Positions 1 through 9,547 of a stretch of DNA of 64,000 bases are shown here, piece by piece. Numbering within the stretch: position 1 is the stretch's first letter; every line of letters starts with the position of its first letter. The DNA lies in the NCBI RefSeq assembly GCF_964019385.1, contig NC_088654.1, forward strand, positions 13,101,700 through 13,165,699. Direction: 5' to 3'. The notes beneath the pieces were generated by a model that did not search any database, was not told the DNA's origin, and saw nothing but the letters and a program-made list of their open reading frames with translations. A program made the translations under genes and the position numbers. This stretch comes from Sycon ciliatum. Taxonomy: Eukaryota > Porifera > Calcarea > Leucosolenida > Sycettidae.

Positions 1-1072
1 TTACACATGCATTTTTCTGATTTCTTCTCCATGATCCAGTGTATGGTTTATTGCATTTAAATCTATTTTGTGTTTTTTGCTAGTAAAAGAAACTTGAATA
101 CTAACAAAATTAAAAGTTTGAACTCGGATGGAACTAGAGCCTCCCAAGTTGGGTGGTCTGTTGCTTTGCGTCGTCGAGTTGTAGTAAGGCCGGTCTGTCC
201 TATAGTCTTCCTAATTTCGTCATCTTCCAGTAACTTTCGATATTCTTTGTTGCCGTGATGCGTAGTTCATGCTCTTCTTCGTTGCGCTTTCCTTCCCCTC
301 TTGGACCTTTCCGGACCTGAGGCTTCCAAGTTGGAAGGTTGTTGGTTTGCGCCTTGGAGAAGTGTTGGAGCTAGGTGTCAGGTCGCTGAATGTCTCAGTA
401 CTCCTTGTCAGTTTTGTGCCATTTTGTCGCACTTGCTGAGTGTATACGATCTGGTTACGTTGGTGCACAGTTTGTCATAACTCGTAACATTTTTGTCCTT
501 TACCTTTCTTTATCCAAAATGAAGAGTAGTAGCCATTTATATACGCAGTACTAGACGTGAGGCATTGTACTCACATGACAGTCTCAAGGACCGCTCCACA
601 ACTGCATCCAAATCTAAAAGAATCCCTTTGAATCTAAAGCGCGATGAACAGCATCACTTCTGCAATGAGATGACCAAAAGCGAAAGTCTTTTGGTACCGC
701 ACCAGGAGTATTCGATGCACAATGCACTGCCCATCGCGCATCGTTGCAGGCCATGCAGAGTCCAAACTGCACGCGAGCTGTCAGTTGCGCCCGCCCTGTA
801 GAAAGTGATGCACATCGCTCGTGGCCCGTCGCAGAAGTTGAACAAGGCTCAGCTTCCCGCGATGAGACCTGCGACGGAGCTGCGACTGACTGAAATTCAA
901 AAATTTCCCAAAAAATAGCTGTCGATCCCATTGCTCGTCGCGCGCTCATCGCGTCGCAGAAGTGATATTGTTCATCGCGCTTAACCCTGTCTGGAACTTT
1001 TTCTTCCTCACGGAACTAGCAGAACATAATACATGCCAAAGTGTGTTACACGAATACGAATGTCCGTGTTGT
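1..1072 (+). other. 3' flank of an off-window copy of the duplicated gene unit
   Basis: This stretch lines up by eye, in the same order, with the DNA downstream of gene copies 2 (about 22,510-22,800) and 3 (about 49,690-50,000). Shared blocks include the run ending in ATTGCATTT near 45, the CTCACATGACAGTC block near 570, the TTCTTCCTCA block near 1,000 and the CATGCCAAAG block near 1,033. Two insertions are absent from the other copies: about 95-515, unidentified, and a MITE at 638-981. The gene itself would lie before base 1. No real coding region is visible here. Confidence 0.7.
638..981. repeat. PIF/Harbinger-like MITE
   Basis: The element starts AGCGCGATGAACA and ends with its reverse complement, with about 27 bp of imperfect terminal inverted repeat. 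It is flanked by TAA on both sides. The paralogous flank after gene copy 3 (near 49,900) reads straight through with a single copy of the site, so this is an insertion with a three-base duplication, as in PIF/Harbinger MITEs. It has no coding capacity. Confidence 0.7.
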
Positions 1073-1074
1073 TT

Positions 1075-2461
1075 TCTCCCGCCTAGTGCATGAGATTTCC
1101 GCCAGCCGAGATGCCGGTCAGGCAGTGTCAGGATGCTTCTTTGACTTATCAAAGGCTTTTGACCGAGTCTGGCATGCTGGCCTCCTGGCCAAACTCGAGC
1201 ACCTTGGTGTCCGTGGCATTGCCCTGGCTCACAAGCTACCTGACTCGCCGCCGACAACGCGTCAAGGTTGGCTCCGCCTTGTCATCATGGAAACCCATTC
1301 CAGCTGGAGTACCCCAGGGCTCTGTCCTGGGGCCTCTTCTTTTCCTGGTGTACACGATCGACCTCCCCCCAGCATGTACAAACTCCCACACCAAATGCAG
1401 CCAGTTCGCCGATGACACGGCACTCATCGCGACGCATTACACCAGGGATTTGTCAGCTGCATTCCTCCAACGTGCCGTGGACGCAGCAGGACGATGGTTG
1501 AAGGATTGGCATCTCCTCGTCAACACCACAAAAACCGTCGTCCTTTCCTTCCAACCCCAACACACCATCCACATCACGCTCCACTCGACTCAGGTGCAGC
1601 AGGTCCACCAACACAGACACCTTGGTGTTACACTCCAAGACGATAATTATGCGATGGACCCAACACATCATAGAAACCACCAACAAAGCCAAAAAACTAC
1701 TACAACAACTCCACAAGACACGTGGCACAATGAATGCTTCCAGCCTATTGTTAATATACACGACCTACATCCGACACGTTCTCGAATATGGCAGCCTTGC
1801 CCCCTCCAACACCACATAGCAACAGCGGGATACACTGGAGAGAATTCAACGCCGTGCTATACGCATCTGCCTTCAGATTCCCCTCTTTGCACCAGTTCAC
1901 CACAGTTCTCTCCTCCATCATGTAAAGCTCCCGACCCTTATTAGCTCACGACTCCTTGTTAAACAAGTCCTACTAGCACCGGACATCCACCACCAAACCT
2001 CCCCACCACACCTGCAACAACCACATCTTGCACCACAACGTCAACACCAACCATACACCCTTCGACAGACAAGGACCTACTCCATCGGACACGCACACAC
2101 AAACAGGCACCGAGATTCCCCCATCAACAGTGCCCTCACCCTCTACAACTCACTCCCTATCGACATCACAACCCAACCTCGTAGAAATGCTTTCCGAAAC
2201 AGTGCATCTAGTCTTCTTTTGAGCAGTACCTGTTCCTGCTCCGCGCATCCCCCTGGTTTCTGATATCTCGAACGTGTACTTTAAAGTATCTCGATCACCC
2301 CTGCTAACGTTATTGCCCCCGCTTGTTTTTCATGATCCATTGCTTCTTGCCTCCCCGGTTAATTTCCATCTAGCTGTTTCTGGCTAGTACCAGTTCTATC
2401 GCACTTATCAATCATCCTTACTGGCGTCACACCATCGTGGAATAAAAGAATAATAATAATT
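1075..2461 (+). mobile_element. 5'-truncated LINE fragment (Jockey/CR1-type RT), decayed
   Basis: Non-LTR reverse transcriptase motifs appear in order but in shifting frames: FFDLSKAFDRVWH (motif A, about 1,138-1,176), YLTRRRQRV, GVPQGSVLGPLLF (motif B, about 1,306-1,344), FADDTALI (motif C, about 1,408-1,430), then HRHLGVTL. One frameshift lies between motifs A and B and another falls after 1,640. The endonuclease and the RT fingers are missing. The 3' end is a short AATAATAAT tail at about 2,448-2,461. It inserted into the duplicated gene flank, whose similarity stops near 1,073. It is a dead copy. Confidence 0.85.
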
Positions 2462-2500
2462 ACCATTGCGACGACACTTCCGTAGACGATATTGATAATT

Positions 2501-2544
2501 CCTTCCGACAGCTGTTGCGTTAATACATAGTTAATCAGTGAAGG
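2501..2544 (-). ncRNA. decayed hammerhead ribozyme copy
   Basis: On the minus strand the order is stem I half CCTTC, a core reading CTGATTA instead of CTGATGA, a stem II segment, GCAA in place of GAAA, CAGCTGTC and the stem I partner GGAAGG. Its flanks match those of the copy at 14,519-14,562, including the block related to ATCAATATCGTCTACGGAAG. Both essential core boxes are mutated, so it should not cleave. Confidence 0.55.
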
Positions 2545-3354
2545 TAGATGTTGACTGATTAAGAGAGCACATCTGAGAAAACCAGAACATTTTGTGCAAG
2601 TCGATCTCTGATATATCGCTTAGATGTTGCAGGTAAGTTTCTTTTGGGGTGTAGGTCGACATTCCAAAGCCCGCGCTAAATCTTTTGAAGAGAACCATGA
2701 AATTAGCATACCCCTCAATATTGGCACGATTTAGAGGTCTACAAACGAGCCAGGGCACAGCGTGTATGGCAGCTTGTTAAAAATCTGTGGCCCTGGCGCT
2801 TGTGTGATGCACACGAACCACGTATGCAAGTAATACACCAGCGGAGCAAACACAGCGACAATACAGATCGAAGTTGTCCCATGACTACAGAATAATGTAA
2901 CTCAGGATTTTTCTCAACAACCAGCGATACCAAATTTTTCAAAAAAAGAGACCCTCTGGCCCACACATGCCGGATGTTGAAAACACTAATGGCATATTCA
3001 AACGACGGGCAAATCCACGTGCACCGGAAAGTTGCTATGGTACTTTACCTGTGAACGAGAAAAGTGGCTGAAAATGGCTGAAAAGTGCAAGCGAGCTGGG
3101 GGTCCACTTTCACGATAATCGTGGCGAGCACGAGTACATTTACACCAAATATCGAGAAACAAGACTTGATTTTTTACGCGGCTCTTTAGAGCATGATAAT
3201 TATTGTATGCATGTTTTGAAATTTTGAAATACCAATGACTACTGGTCGGTGAAGCATTCAAAAATGCAAACGCGCCTGTCGTCGATTGCAGCTGCACATA
3301 GTCACCTTTCTCGTATGTCACCCTGTAAAATGCGCAAGTGCCTGTCGTGTGAAT
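2545..3354. other. no recognisable gene
   Basis: There is unassigned DNA between the decayed ribozyme repeat and the end of the recognisable R2-like LINE coding similarity near 3,360. A minus-strand reading frame continues here from that LINE, but its residues no longer resemble the family. Confidence 0.4.
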
Positions 3355-4145
3355 ACCCTGTAACGGTGTGAATGATGCTGTCCCTACAATATTTACACGG
3401 GCACAATATTCTTTCTTTTTGGCCTGTTCATGGGTCTTCAGCTGACGCAGGACGTTTGTACGCGACAGCCGGCTTGCTTTCGGGTGCGTTAAAATAAAAA
3501 AAATAATAAGTTTCACGGTTCGCGTGAGACTCGGCTGGAAGCCGAGTTTTCCGCATCCGCCGTGGGAACGCCACCACCCTCTAGGATCAAAGGGTGCGTT
3601 ACCCGTACATCAAAAAAGGCATACCGCTGCCGGGTCTTGAAGCCCCGCGCCCTGATATCCAGACGCGCCTCCAAAGACCGGTTCGCAGTTCGATGTGGTA
3701 GTGTTTCTCCTTCAAACGGCTTGAGAAGAGACTCCTTCTCCACATCTGGCAGTATTTCCCGAATACTTGTAGCTTCCGACAGAATGTACCGGATCTCGTT
3801 ATGTTTTGCAATTGGGTAACCACCCGCCGGGCAACTCATGGCATGATCTATTGTCATGTCTTGCCCACAAATACAGGAACTGTACACTCCCTCCAATGAC
3901 AAACCAAATACAAACAGCATCACGAAAATCCGATTTGTTTAGGATTGAAGTGGGCTTTACGAAAGACGGCATAGAGGATAACCTATTTGAAACACCCTTC
4001 TCACCAGCCGTTTCCAACAAAAGCTGTTGCGCCCGCGGTAGCATGGGGCGCAACTGTGCCACTCTGTCTTCCTGTTTCTTTTGCCTCTGCTGACGTGACT
4101 GACGGGCCCGCTATCAAACAGCCCCGATGGCATCAAGGATAACCT
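3355..4145 (-). mobile_element. C-terminal fragment of an R2-like LINE (zinc finger + restriction-like endonuclease)
   Basis: Minus-strand reading gives SEKG-like sequence (EKGVSNRLSSMP, about 4,000), then FRDAVCI, a CCHC-type finger (CICG...IDHAMSC, about 3,880-3,840), a KHNEIR segment, and LEARLDIRARGF followed by FFDVRVTHP (about 3,660-3,600). After a 100-bp insertion, coding resumes with a KASRLSRTNVLRQLKTHEQ stretch and ends near SFTPL (about 3,360). The D...FFDVR spacing fits the PD-(D/E)XK-type endonuclease at the C-terminus of R2-like LINEs, which would nick the target DNA. That assignment is an inference from motif order. The RT is absent and several frameshifts are present. A related element lies at 53,340-60,110. 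Confidence 0.6.
3492..3591 (-). mobile_element. 100-bp SINE-like insertion with 10-bp target duplication
   Basis: GGGTGCGTTA occurs at 3,482-3,491 and again at 3,592-3,601, bracketing exactly 100 bases that split the R2-like coding region. The insert contains two short hairpins (arms CTCGGCT/AGCCGAG and CACG/CGTG) and an A/T-rich end. Nearly the same sequence is found in the opposite orientation at about 24,347-24,432. No tRNA-like boxes are visible in this piece, so the class is uncertain. Confidence 0.6.
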
Positions 4146-4179
4146 CAGTGCCCGAGCCTCCGCCTGCGTCATCCAGGCT

Positions 4180-4300
4180 AGTACAGACCCATTGTTTGTT
4201 TGTTTCTTTTATTTGAATTCGTTTAGAGCCCAGGCAATTCTGCCTTCTCACCAGAGGATACAATCTCCGGTTCCTGCTAAGAACGAATAGAAAATTATGA
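4180..4300 (-). repeat. LINE 3' terminal fragment
   Basis: Read on the minus strand, it carries the end block GTGAGAAGGCAGAATTGCC followed by an A-rich AAATAAAAGAAACAAACAAA tail. The same end block precedes the tails at about 8,600-8,670 (+) and 57,430-57,515 (+). Confidence 0.6.
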
Positions 4301-4364
4301 GAGAAGGAAATATTAAAAAGAATCATAACATGATAGCACAAAGTATGTATACAATTCAAATGGG

Positions 4365-4960
4365 TGTTTTTTTTTATTTTTTATTTTTTTTATTGAAAAC
4401 TACAAACCTTCAGACATGTGAATGTGCACATGATATACAGTGTACATACGTATGTATCGAGAAGGCAGCACGGAAACGGCAGTGGTGGTGAGGCCTGGGC
4501 AGCTCGTCCGACTGTGGGTCTCGGAGTCAACACTGGGCAGACGCACCGGGGGGGGGGGGGGTAGCTTAGGAGATAAGGGATGAAGCCAGCATGATCATAG
4601 TATGTAATGCATATGCAGAAGTAATAATGATGTTAATCTTAAAAACAATAGTGCGGTGTGTGTATGTGTAAGCATGCAGTGAAGACCACACAGAGAAAAT
4701 ATGCAAAAAATGTGTAGGGATGGCGAGCCAGGAAGGAGCGTGATTAACACGGGTTACAAATTACAATTAATTCTTTTCAGAGCCAGTTTAAAGGCAAAAG
4801 CCGCAATATGGAGGCAAATATCACTGGGAAGGGCATTCCAAAGACTGCTTCCAACAAAATTTTAATGTCAATGACTGACGGCCGGAAGGTCCAGGAAGGA
4901 AAGGCACTTGCAGTAGCCGTTGTTCCTGTTCTCGAGTAATTCGGCGAACATCCCGGGATA
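4365..4960 (-). mobile_element. LINE C-terminal/3' UTR fragment
   Basis: On the minus strand a short frame reads GSSLWNALPSDI followed by FAFKLALKR (about 4,860-4,770), the conserved end of many LINE ORF2 proteins. It is followed by a 3' UTR and an A-rich tail at about 4,365-4,395. A G13 tract lies at about 4,549. No RT core remains. Confidence 0.55.
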
Positions 4961-6232
4961 CTTAAGTATTAGCTGTCAACTGAAAGTAGGTGTAGAAAAG
5001 AGGACTTACAAGATCATAATTATAGGCAACGGAAAACAAAAAACAAAACCTTGTCGTGAAATTTTAGTTAGGTATCGAATAGATAAGCTCACAAGGAGGG
5101 GGCTGTGGATGCACGGCTGGAGAGTCGGACAATTTCACGAATTCCGGATTTGCTGGATTTGATTAATTAAACGACTCTGCAGCTGCTGTGTCAGCGACGG
5201 GAAGAATGCATTGGGTGCGTACGTTAGTCATGCTTGCACAATGCCAATGTACCAAAGTCTGCGGGCTCTTATAGGCAGAGATCGCCCATGGCGCCACAGC
5301 TGGCTGATGGCGACTGACGCTTTCTGCACAACACTGGAGACATGTGGCTGCCAGGATAGCTGGTCATCAATGGTTACGCCAAGGTATTTGGCAGTGGAGG
5401 TAACAGTTAAGGCTTGATCCTTACATTTAACGACTGGTATGTTTCCAGTGAGTCCCCGAGGTTGAATTACCATGGCTTGGGTTTTGCCGGTGTTCAGAAG
5501 AAGCCCAATTTCGGAGAGCCAGTCAGACAGACGTGTCACAGCCGTAGTCAAAGTCCTGCAAACAGTGTCCAAATCTGAATCAGACAAATCTAGGATGATG
5601 TCGTACGCGAACTCCTGATGAACAACAATTGAAGGTATGATGTGGGAAATGTCACTCGTGTAAAGGACAAAGAGAAGCGGACCCGCGAACACTGCCTTGG
5701 GGCACACCTCTTGAGCATGGGACTGCATCAGAGAGAGCCTCACACACCTTGACACGCTGAGAACGCCCAGACAGATAGCTAGCCAACCATAACAATACTC
5801 TGCCATTGACTCCCAGGGTGAATTATTTATCAATCAGACGTTGATGTTGGACACGGTCAAACGCTTTTGACATGTCAATCATCACAATACCCGTGTATTT
5901 ACGCTCTTGTTTGGACAACAGCCAACGCTTGTCGGCTGGAACTAATGCATTTTCCTGTAGGCAAACTGCCTGCCACGTAATATGCTGTGTTGCGTGAGGT
6001 CTGCTGTGAGTTGCTTCTTTGCAAAGAACTCCAAAATCCAGAACAGAATAGGGAGCAATGACAATGGTCTATAGTTAGTAGGGGATGTTGCATCGCCACT
6101 CTTGAACAGTGGACTAATGTGTGATGTTTTAAAACACACTGGCACAGTACCTGATGTCTAGGTCGTATTGACGAGGGTGGTAAATGGAGGTGCCAGGACG
6201 TCTGCACACTGCTGCAGCTCAATTCCAGGAAT

Positions 6233-6408
6233 ATCAAAAAAGTATTCTTTCTAGACCAAAGAGTGGTGTATTTGATAAAATTTAAAAACGATAGAAATAT
6301 TTACGATACTTCTCCAGACGTTTCGTTGTTCTGAACAACATCGTCAGTTTTTTGATATTACAATGAGAGTGAATAATCAACGGCTTGTTCACCAACTCTT
6401 TTCTTTTT
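6233..6408 (-). mobile_element. 176-bp non-autonomous element with hammerhead core
   Basis: A 12-bp direct repeat AATTCCAGGAAT at 6,221-6,232 and 6,409-6,420 brackets this insert inside a LINE. The related LINE at 63,585-63,600 shows the unoccupied site. The insert contains a minus-strand hammerhead core and A/T-rich flanks with ATATCAAAAA motifs near both ends. Size, target duplication and ribozyme type fit a fragment of a Penelope-like element or a retrozyme; this is inferred. Confidence 0.65.
6317..6347 (-). ncRNA. minimal hammerhead ribozyme core (1-bp stem III)
   Basis: The minus strand reads CTGACGA, then a stem II with perfect arms GTTGTT/AACAAC closing CAG, then GAAAC and GTC. This is the catalytic arrangement of a hammerhead with a one-pair stem III and predicted cleavage after GTC. 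A CUGACGA variant and near-absent stem III are known from ribozymes of Penelope-like retroelements. A convincing stem I is not seen next to the core, so activity as a monomer is doubtful. Confidence 0.6.
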
Positions 6409-7130
6409 AATTCCAGGAATGTTGTCACTCCCAGATGCTTTGTGAGGGCTCACAGTTTGTAAGCATTGTGCAACATTATAGACACGCGGACCGGCTGAGA
6501 TGTTGAGAAGCTAGAAGAAGAGGCCGGACCATGTGGTATATGCAGCTCAGGTGGCCGCATAGGGCCATGCACAATGTCTCCAAATAATTTACTGAGTGAC
6601 TCAAGCGGCGCTTCAGGTTCTTTTCGCGTCTTCTGTCGACCTGTGACATCTTTCACGGCAGCCCAAAGTTGCCGTTGATCTGATGTATCACATCCCTTAA
6701 TGAAGTACAAGTTGCGCAAACTCCTGTCCAACTGCCTTGCTTTGTAGCGAGCTGATCGGTGCGCTTCTTGAAGGTTCTGATCGGTTTTGTCTCGGATCCA
6801 GAGACGATGCGCCCGGTTACATTCACGAACACTTGCCACTAACTCATCTGTAATCCAGGGGCAAGGACGTCGAGATTCGCGGCACCGTTCCCGAAATGGA
6901 GCATATTTTTCTAGAGTGGTCTGGATTCCCGCAGTGAGTGACGACGCAAGCACATCCACACAGACAGAGTCACAAGTATTTTAGTGTCTTCTCCAGGTCT
7001 CATGGCAAAATATTCTAATCCACTTTGTGCAAACAACCAGTCTTGCACAGACGCTGTTTCAAGTGGTGACTTGCTGAAATAGGCAGCCTCGCAAGTATTG
7101 CAAAGTGGTCACTGATATCCAATGTGGAGC

Positions 7131-7890
7131 GCAACCCAGTTGGGTCAGCTGACGAAGGAACTAGGAGGACTTGCAGATCATAACTTGCATGCCCATTCCG
7201 AGAACGTCAGGCATGAACTTCTGCCTGGATATCTCGGATACTCTGTAGGTGTCCAATTTAGGCAGGAGGGTGCGCGCGGAGGTGTGATGCGAGTGTCCGA
7301 AAACCGACCTTGCCTCCAGATTCTGCATGACTTGTAGCCAATCCAACTGGTTGGCAGTAAGAAGTGGGGGAAACCATTGGATCCGTACATTAGGTCAGAC
7401 ATGATGATCGCTTTAAAGAAGAGAACTCGGCTTTGATGAGTCAAGCAGCGACGCAACCTCCATAGTGCTCTGATCATCCGGGCCAGTCGAGCGATGCAGC
7501 GATCAACATGGGGCGTCCATGCCAGATCCGAGTCTAGGAGCACTCCAAGATACCTGGCCGCATTAACGACAGGAATCGGCGTTTCATAACACTTTACATT
7601 GATCGTGTGCTGGGGCTGCTGAGGCTTCCTGTTTGGGTATACAGGAATCACTTGGCTCTTGGCTGCATTCAAAATGAGACCACAGGTCTGCAAACAGTCA
7701 GCAAGTGCAGAAACAGAGGCGGGTAGCGTAGCAGATACCGTGTCGAGGGATGTGCAGCTGATGATCAGCGCGATGTCATCGGCAAATTGAACTGTTGAAG
7801 ACTGGTTAGCTAGCGTCGAAACTTCGCCGGTGCAGATACTGAAAAGGAACGGTCCTACAACAGAACCGTGTGGCACGAATTAGAGAGGGG
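7131..7890 (-). mobile_element. LINE RT fragment (motifs B-C and thumb)
   Basis: The minus strand starts at PHGSVVGPFLF (a diverged motif B, about 7,876), followed by QFADDIALI (motif C, about 7,790), NAAKSQVIPVYP, RYLGVLLDSDLAW, and the thumb YGSNGFPHFLL. After a frameshift near 7,340 comes YRVSEISRQKF. The N-terminal part, including motif A, is missing. It abuts the next LINE at about 7,130 in the same orientation. Confidence 0.8.
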
Positions 7891-8589
7891 GCGGATCAAC
7901 GGTACTTAACGGAATTCATGATATTGATTTCAAGTGAAAAACAAGCAATGGACCCTGCTGCTCCTTCAAGTCGATAATCTGAGTGTCCTTATTCGGAACA
8001 TCACTGAAAGGAGCAGTAAGCAACGAAAGCAGTACTCCCTGGTGAGCAGAGAAACCCGTGTGCAGATTGGCTTTGGTGTGGGACATATGAGCTCGTCATA
8101 TAATTGAGTATGCTCAGGAAGACTGTGTGCAGCAGTATACATCAGAAAGTACAGGTGAAGTGTGATAGAGGGAACGGGAACAAAAACAACCTGAAGATCA
8201 ATGTTTTGCCTGTGGCCATAGTAGTAGTAGTATTTATTTAACATCGACCAACTCAACAGTGTTGACACAAAAATTCAAGGAGCGCCGATGAGGCAAAAAG
8301 GAAAAGTAAAAGTAAAAGATGAGGCTATAGCCAATGTGAAGACCCAGTAAAGGTTAAGATGATGAAGAACATACATGGAGTGTGACTTGCACCATGGAAA
8401 AAGAAGTCAATAAGGATATACAACGGTCACTCAAGGATATACAACGTTCACTACACATTGGTAACGCGGCCAAAAAGGAAGTTAAGAAAGCGGTTGACCT
8501 GCATTAAATTTTTTGGTCCTTCAAAATCTTTTTTATATTTCTTGTTTTTCATTAGCTTTAGCATGTTCATTCACATTCTTCATCATTAA
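7891..8589. other. unassigned DNA with a LINE tail
   Basis: No gene is recognised. A short minus-strand LINE end is suggested at 8,216-8,290 by an AAATAAATACTACTACTAC-type tail (seen as GTAGTAGTAGTATTTATTT on the plus strand). Confidence 0.4.
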
Positions 8590-8680
8590 ATTTTGTGAGA
8601 ACTAGACCTGGTCTAGTGAGAAGGCATTCTACTGCCTGTAATTCTGTTGAAGTAAAATAAAGTAACAACAACAAAAAAGT
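8590..8680 (+). repeat. LINE 3' terminal fragment with (AAC)n tail
   Basis: The block GTGAGAAGGCATTCTACTGC is followed by AAGTAAAATAAAG and AACAACAAC. It matches the 3' end of the LINE at 56,303-57,515 and the fragment at 4,180-4,300. There is no coding sequence. Confidence 0.65.
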
Positions 8681-8904
8681 TGTTAAATTTTTGCATGAAA
8701 ATTATTTAATGCTGAGTGGGCGAAGAACTGCGGAGTTCAGAGGGTAGTGCATTAAAGAACAATGCAGCACGGTTAGAAAAAGAATTGACATCATCAGAAG
8801 TACGAAATGTCATATTTTAGTGTGATTTGTCATAGTGTGGAAAGCCCGTAAGTTATAAGAAATACATGATTGTAGAAATAATCCACGTGAAGATATTAAG
8901 AGCT

Positions 8905-9458
8905 TTCTTGCAGGTTTTCCGAGTGGACAGTTCGATGGACTTCTCGTGAGCTCTGGATGGCAGTCGTTAGTCAGCCAAGTGAGAATTCAAGTCGGCAGGA
9001 AAACCGCGAGCTCCCATGTAGGGAGCAATACACTCTTCCCGCACTATCGCTGAGGACACACCAACCTTTTCTTCACATTATTGTCCCCAGTGCGGGCTTG
9101 CGAATTAGATGGTTTCGAGACAACAACGTTCTGATGGGGCAACGGTCATTAGAGCTTGTTCAGCACCTCCACGAGCGACACTGACTCATGCTGTTGTCTG
9201 GTGTTCACGAGGTGTTGGTTGCGCTGGAAACGGAAGGTCTCTGTAAGTTTGTATCCTGGTGATGTTCGTGCCTGGAGAGCACTATGCCAGTGGCGCTCTT
9301 CAGGCACAATCTTCCTCAGCCTACTGAAGCTCAACTGATGAGGATAAATTCCCAGAAACAGTGTGTCTCACAGTGAGCAGAAGTGGTGCTTTCTTACATG
9401 TTTGCTGAGTGGATGGTTCGATGAAATTCTCGTGTGCTCTGGATGGCAGTCGTGAGTA
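8905..9458 (+). repeat. two copies of a diverged repeat with a shared reading frame
   Basis: Two related blocks (8,905-8,990 and 9,118-9,458) match minus-strand DNA at 34,640-35,030. Translated similarity persists despite stops: FSTSxSxTDS, LVFTR, VSLYP, LESTxxxxxFxxNL, then an Arg-Val-Leu-x-Met-(Ala/Glu)-Val segment that is followed by GTGAGTCAG, GTTAGTCAG or ATGAGTCAG. The copies here contain stops and frameshifts. This could be a dead exon family or a transposon ORF; the product is not recognised. Confidence 0.5.
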
Positions 9459-9547
9459 GGCATTTTCCACACCCGCCGGCCCAAATATTCGCCGATTGCT
9501 CAATTTTCGCATTGAATTCGCCGAAAATCGAGGTTTTGGTGCCTCAA

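Larger units (their letters stand above)
5165..7130 (-). mobile_element. LINE (same family as 62,018-64,000), truncated and interrupted
   Basis: The minus strand carries the post-endonuclease linker (PWITDELVASVRECNRAHRLW, about 6,860-6,790), the PLESLSKLFGDIVHGP region, RT fingers with VCFKTSHISPLFKSGDA and NYRPLSLLPI (about 6,145-6,050), then AYRKMH, a FAYDI version of motif C (FADD is usual) at about 5,610, and RYLGV-like KYLGVTIDDQLSW near 5,370. Frameshifts separate these blocks, and the C-terminus stops near 5,165 without its 3' UTR. A 176-bp element splits it at 6,233-6,408. Its intact counterpart at the window's right end shows the uninterrupted sequence. Confidence 0.85.

Noticed and set aside
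2998-3516. 172-codon hypothetical gene on the minus strand
   Set aside because: Its first third is the continuation of the R2-like LINE C-terminus after the 100-bp insertion; the rest has no support.
9326-9375. Hammerhead-like sequence (CTGATGAG ... GAAAC with a short stem I) and its relative near 34,790 (-)
   Set aside because: Stem II does not pair well, the cleavage box is missing, the relative has a mutated core, and the segment coincides with the conserved reading frame of the repeat.
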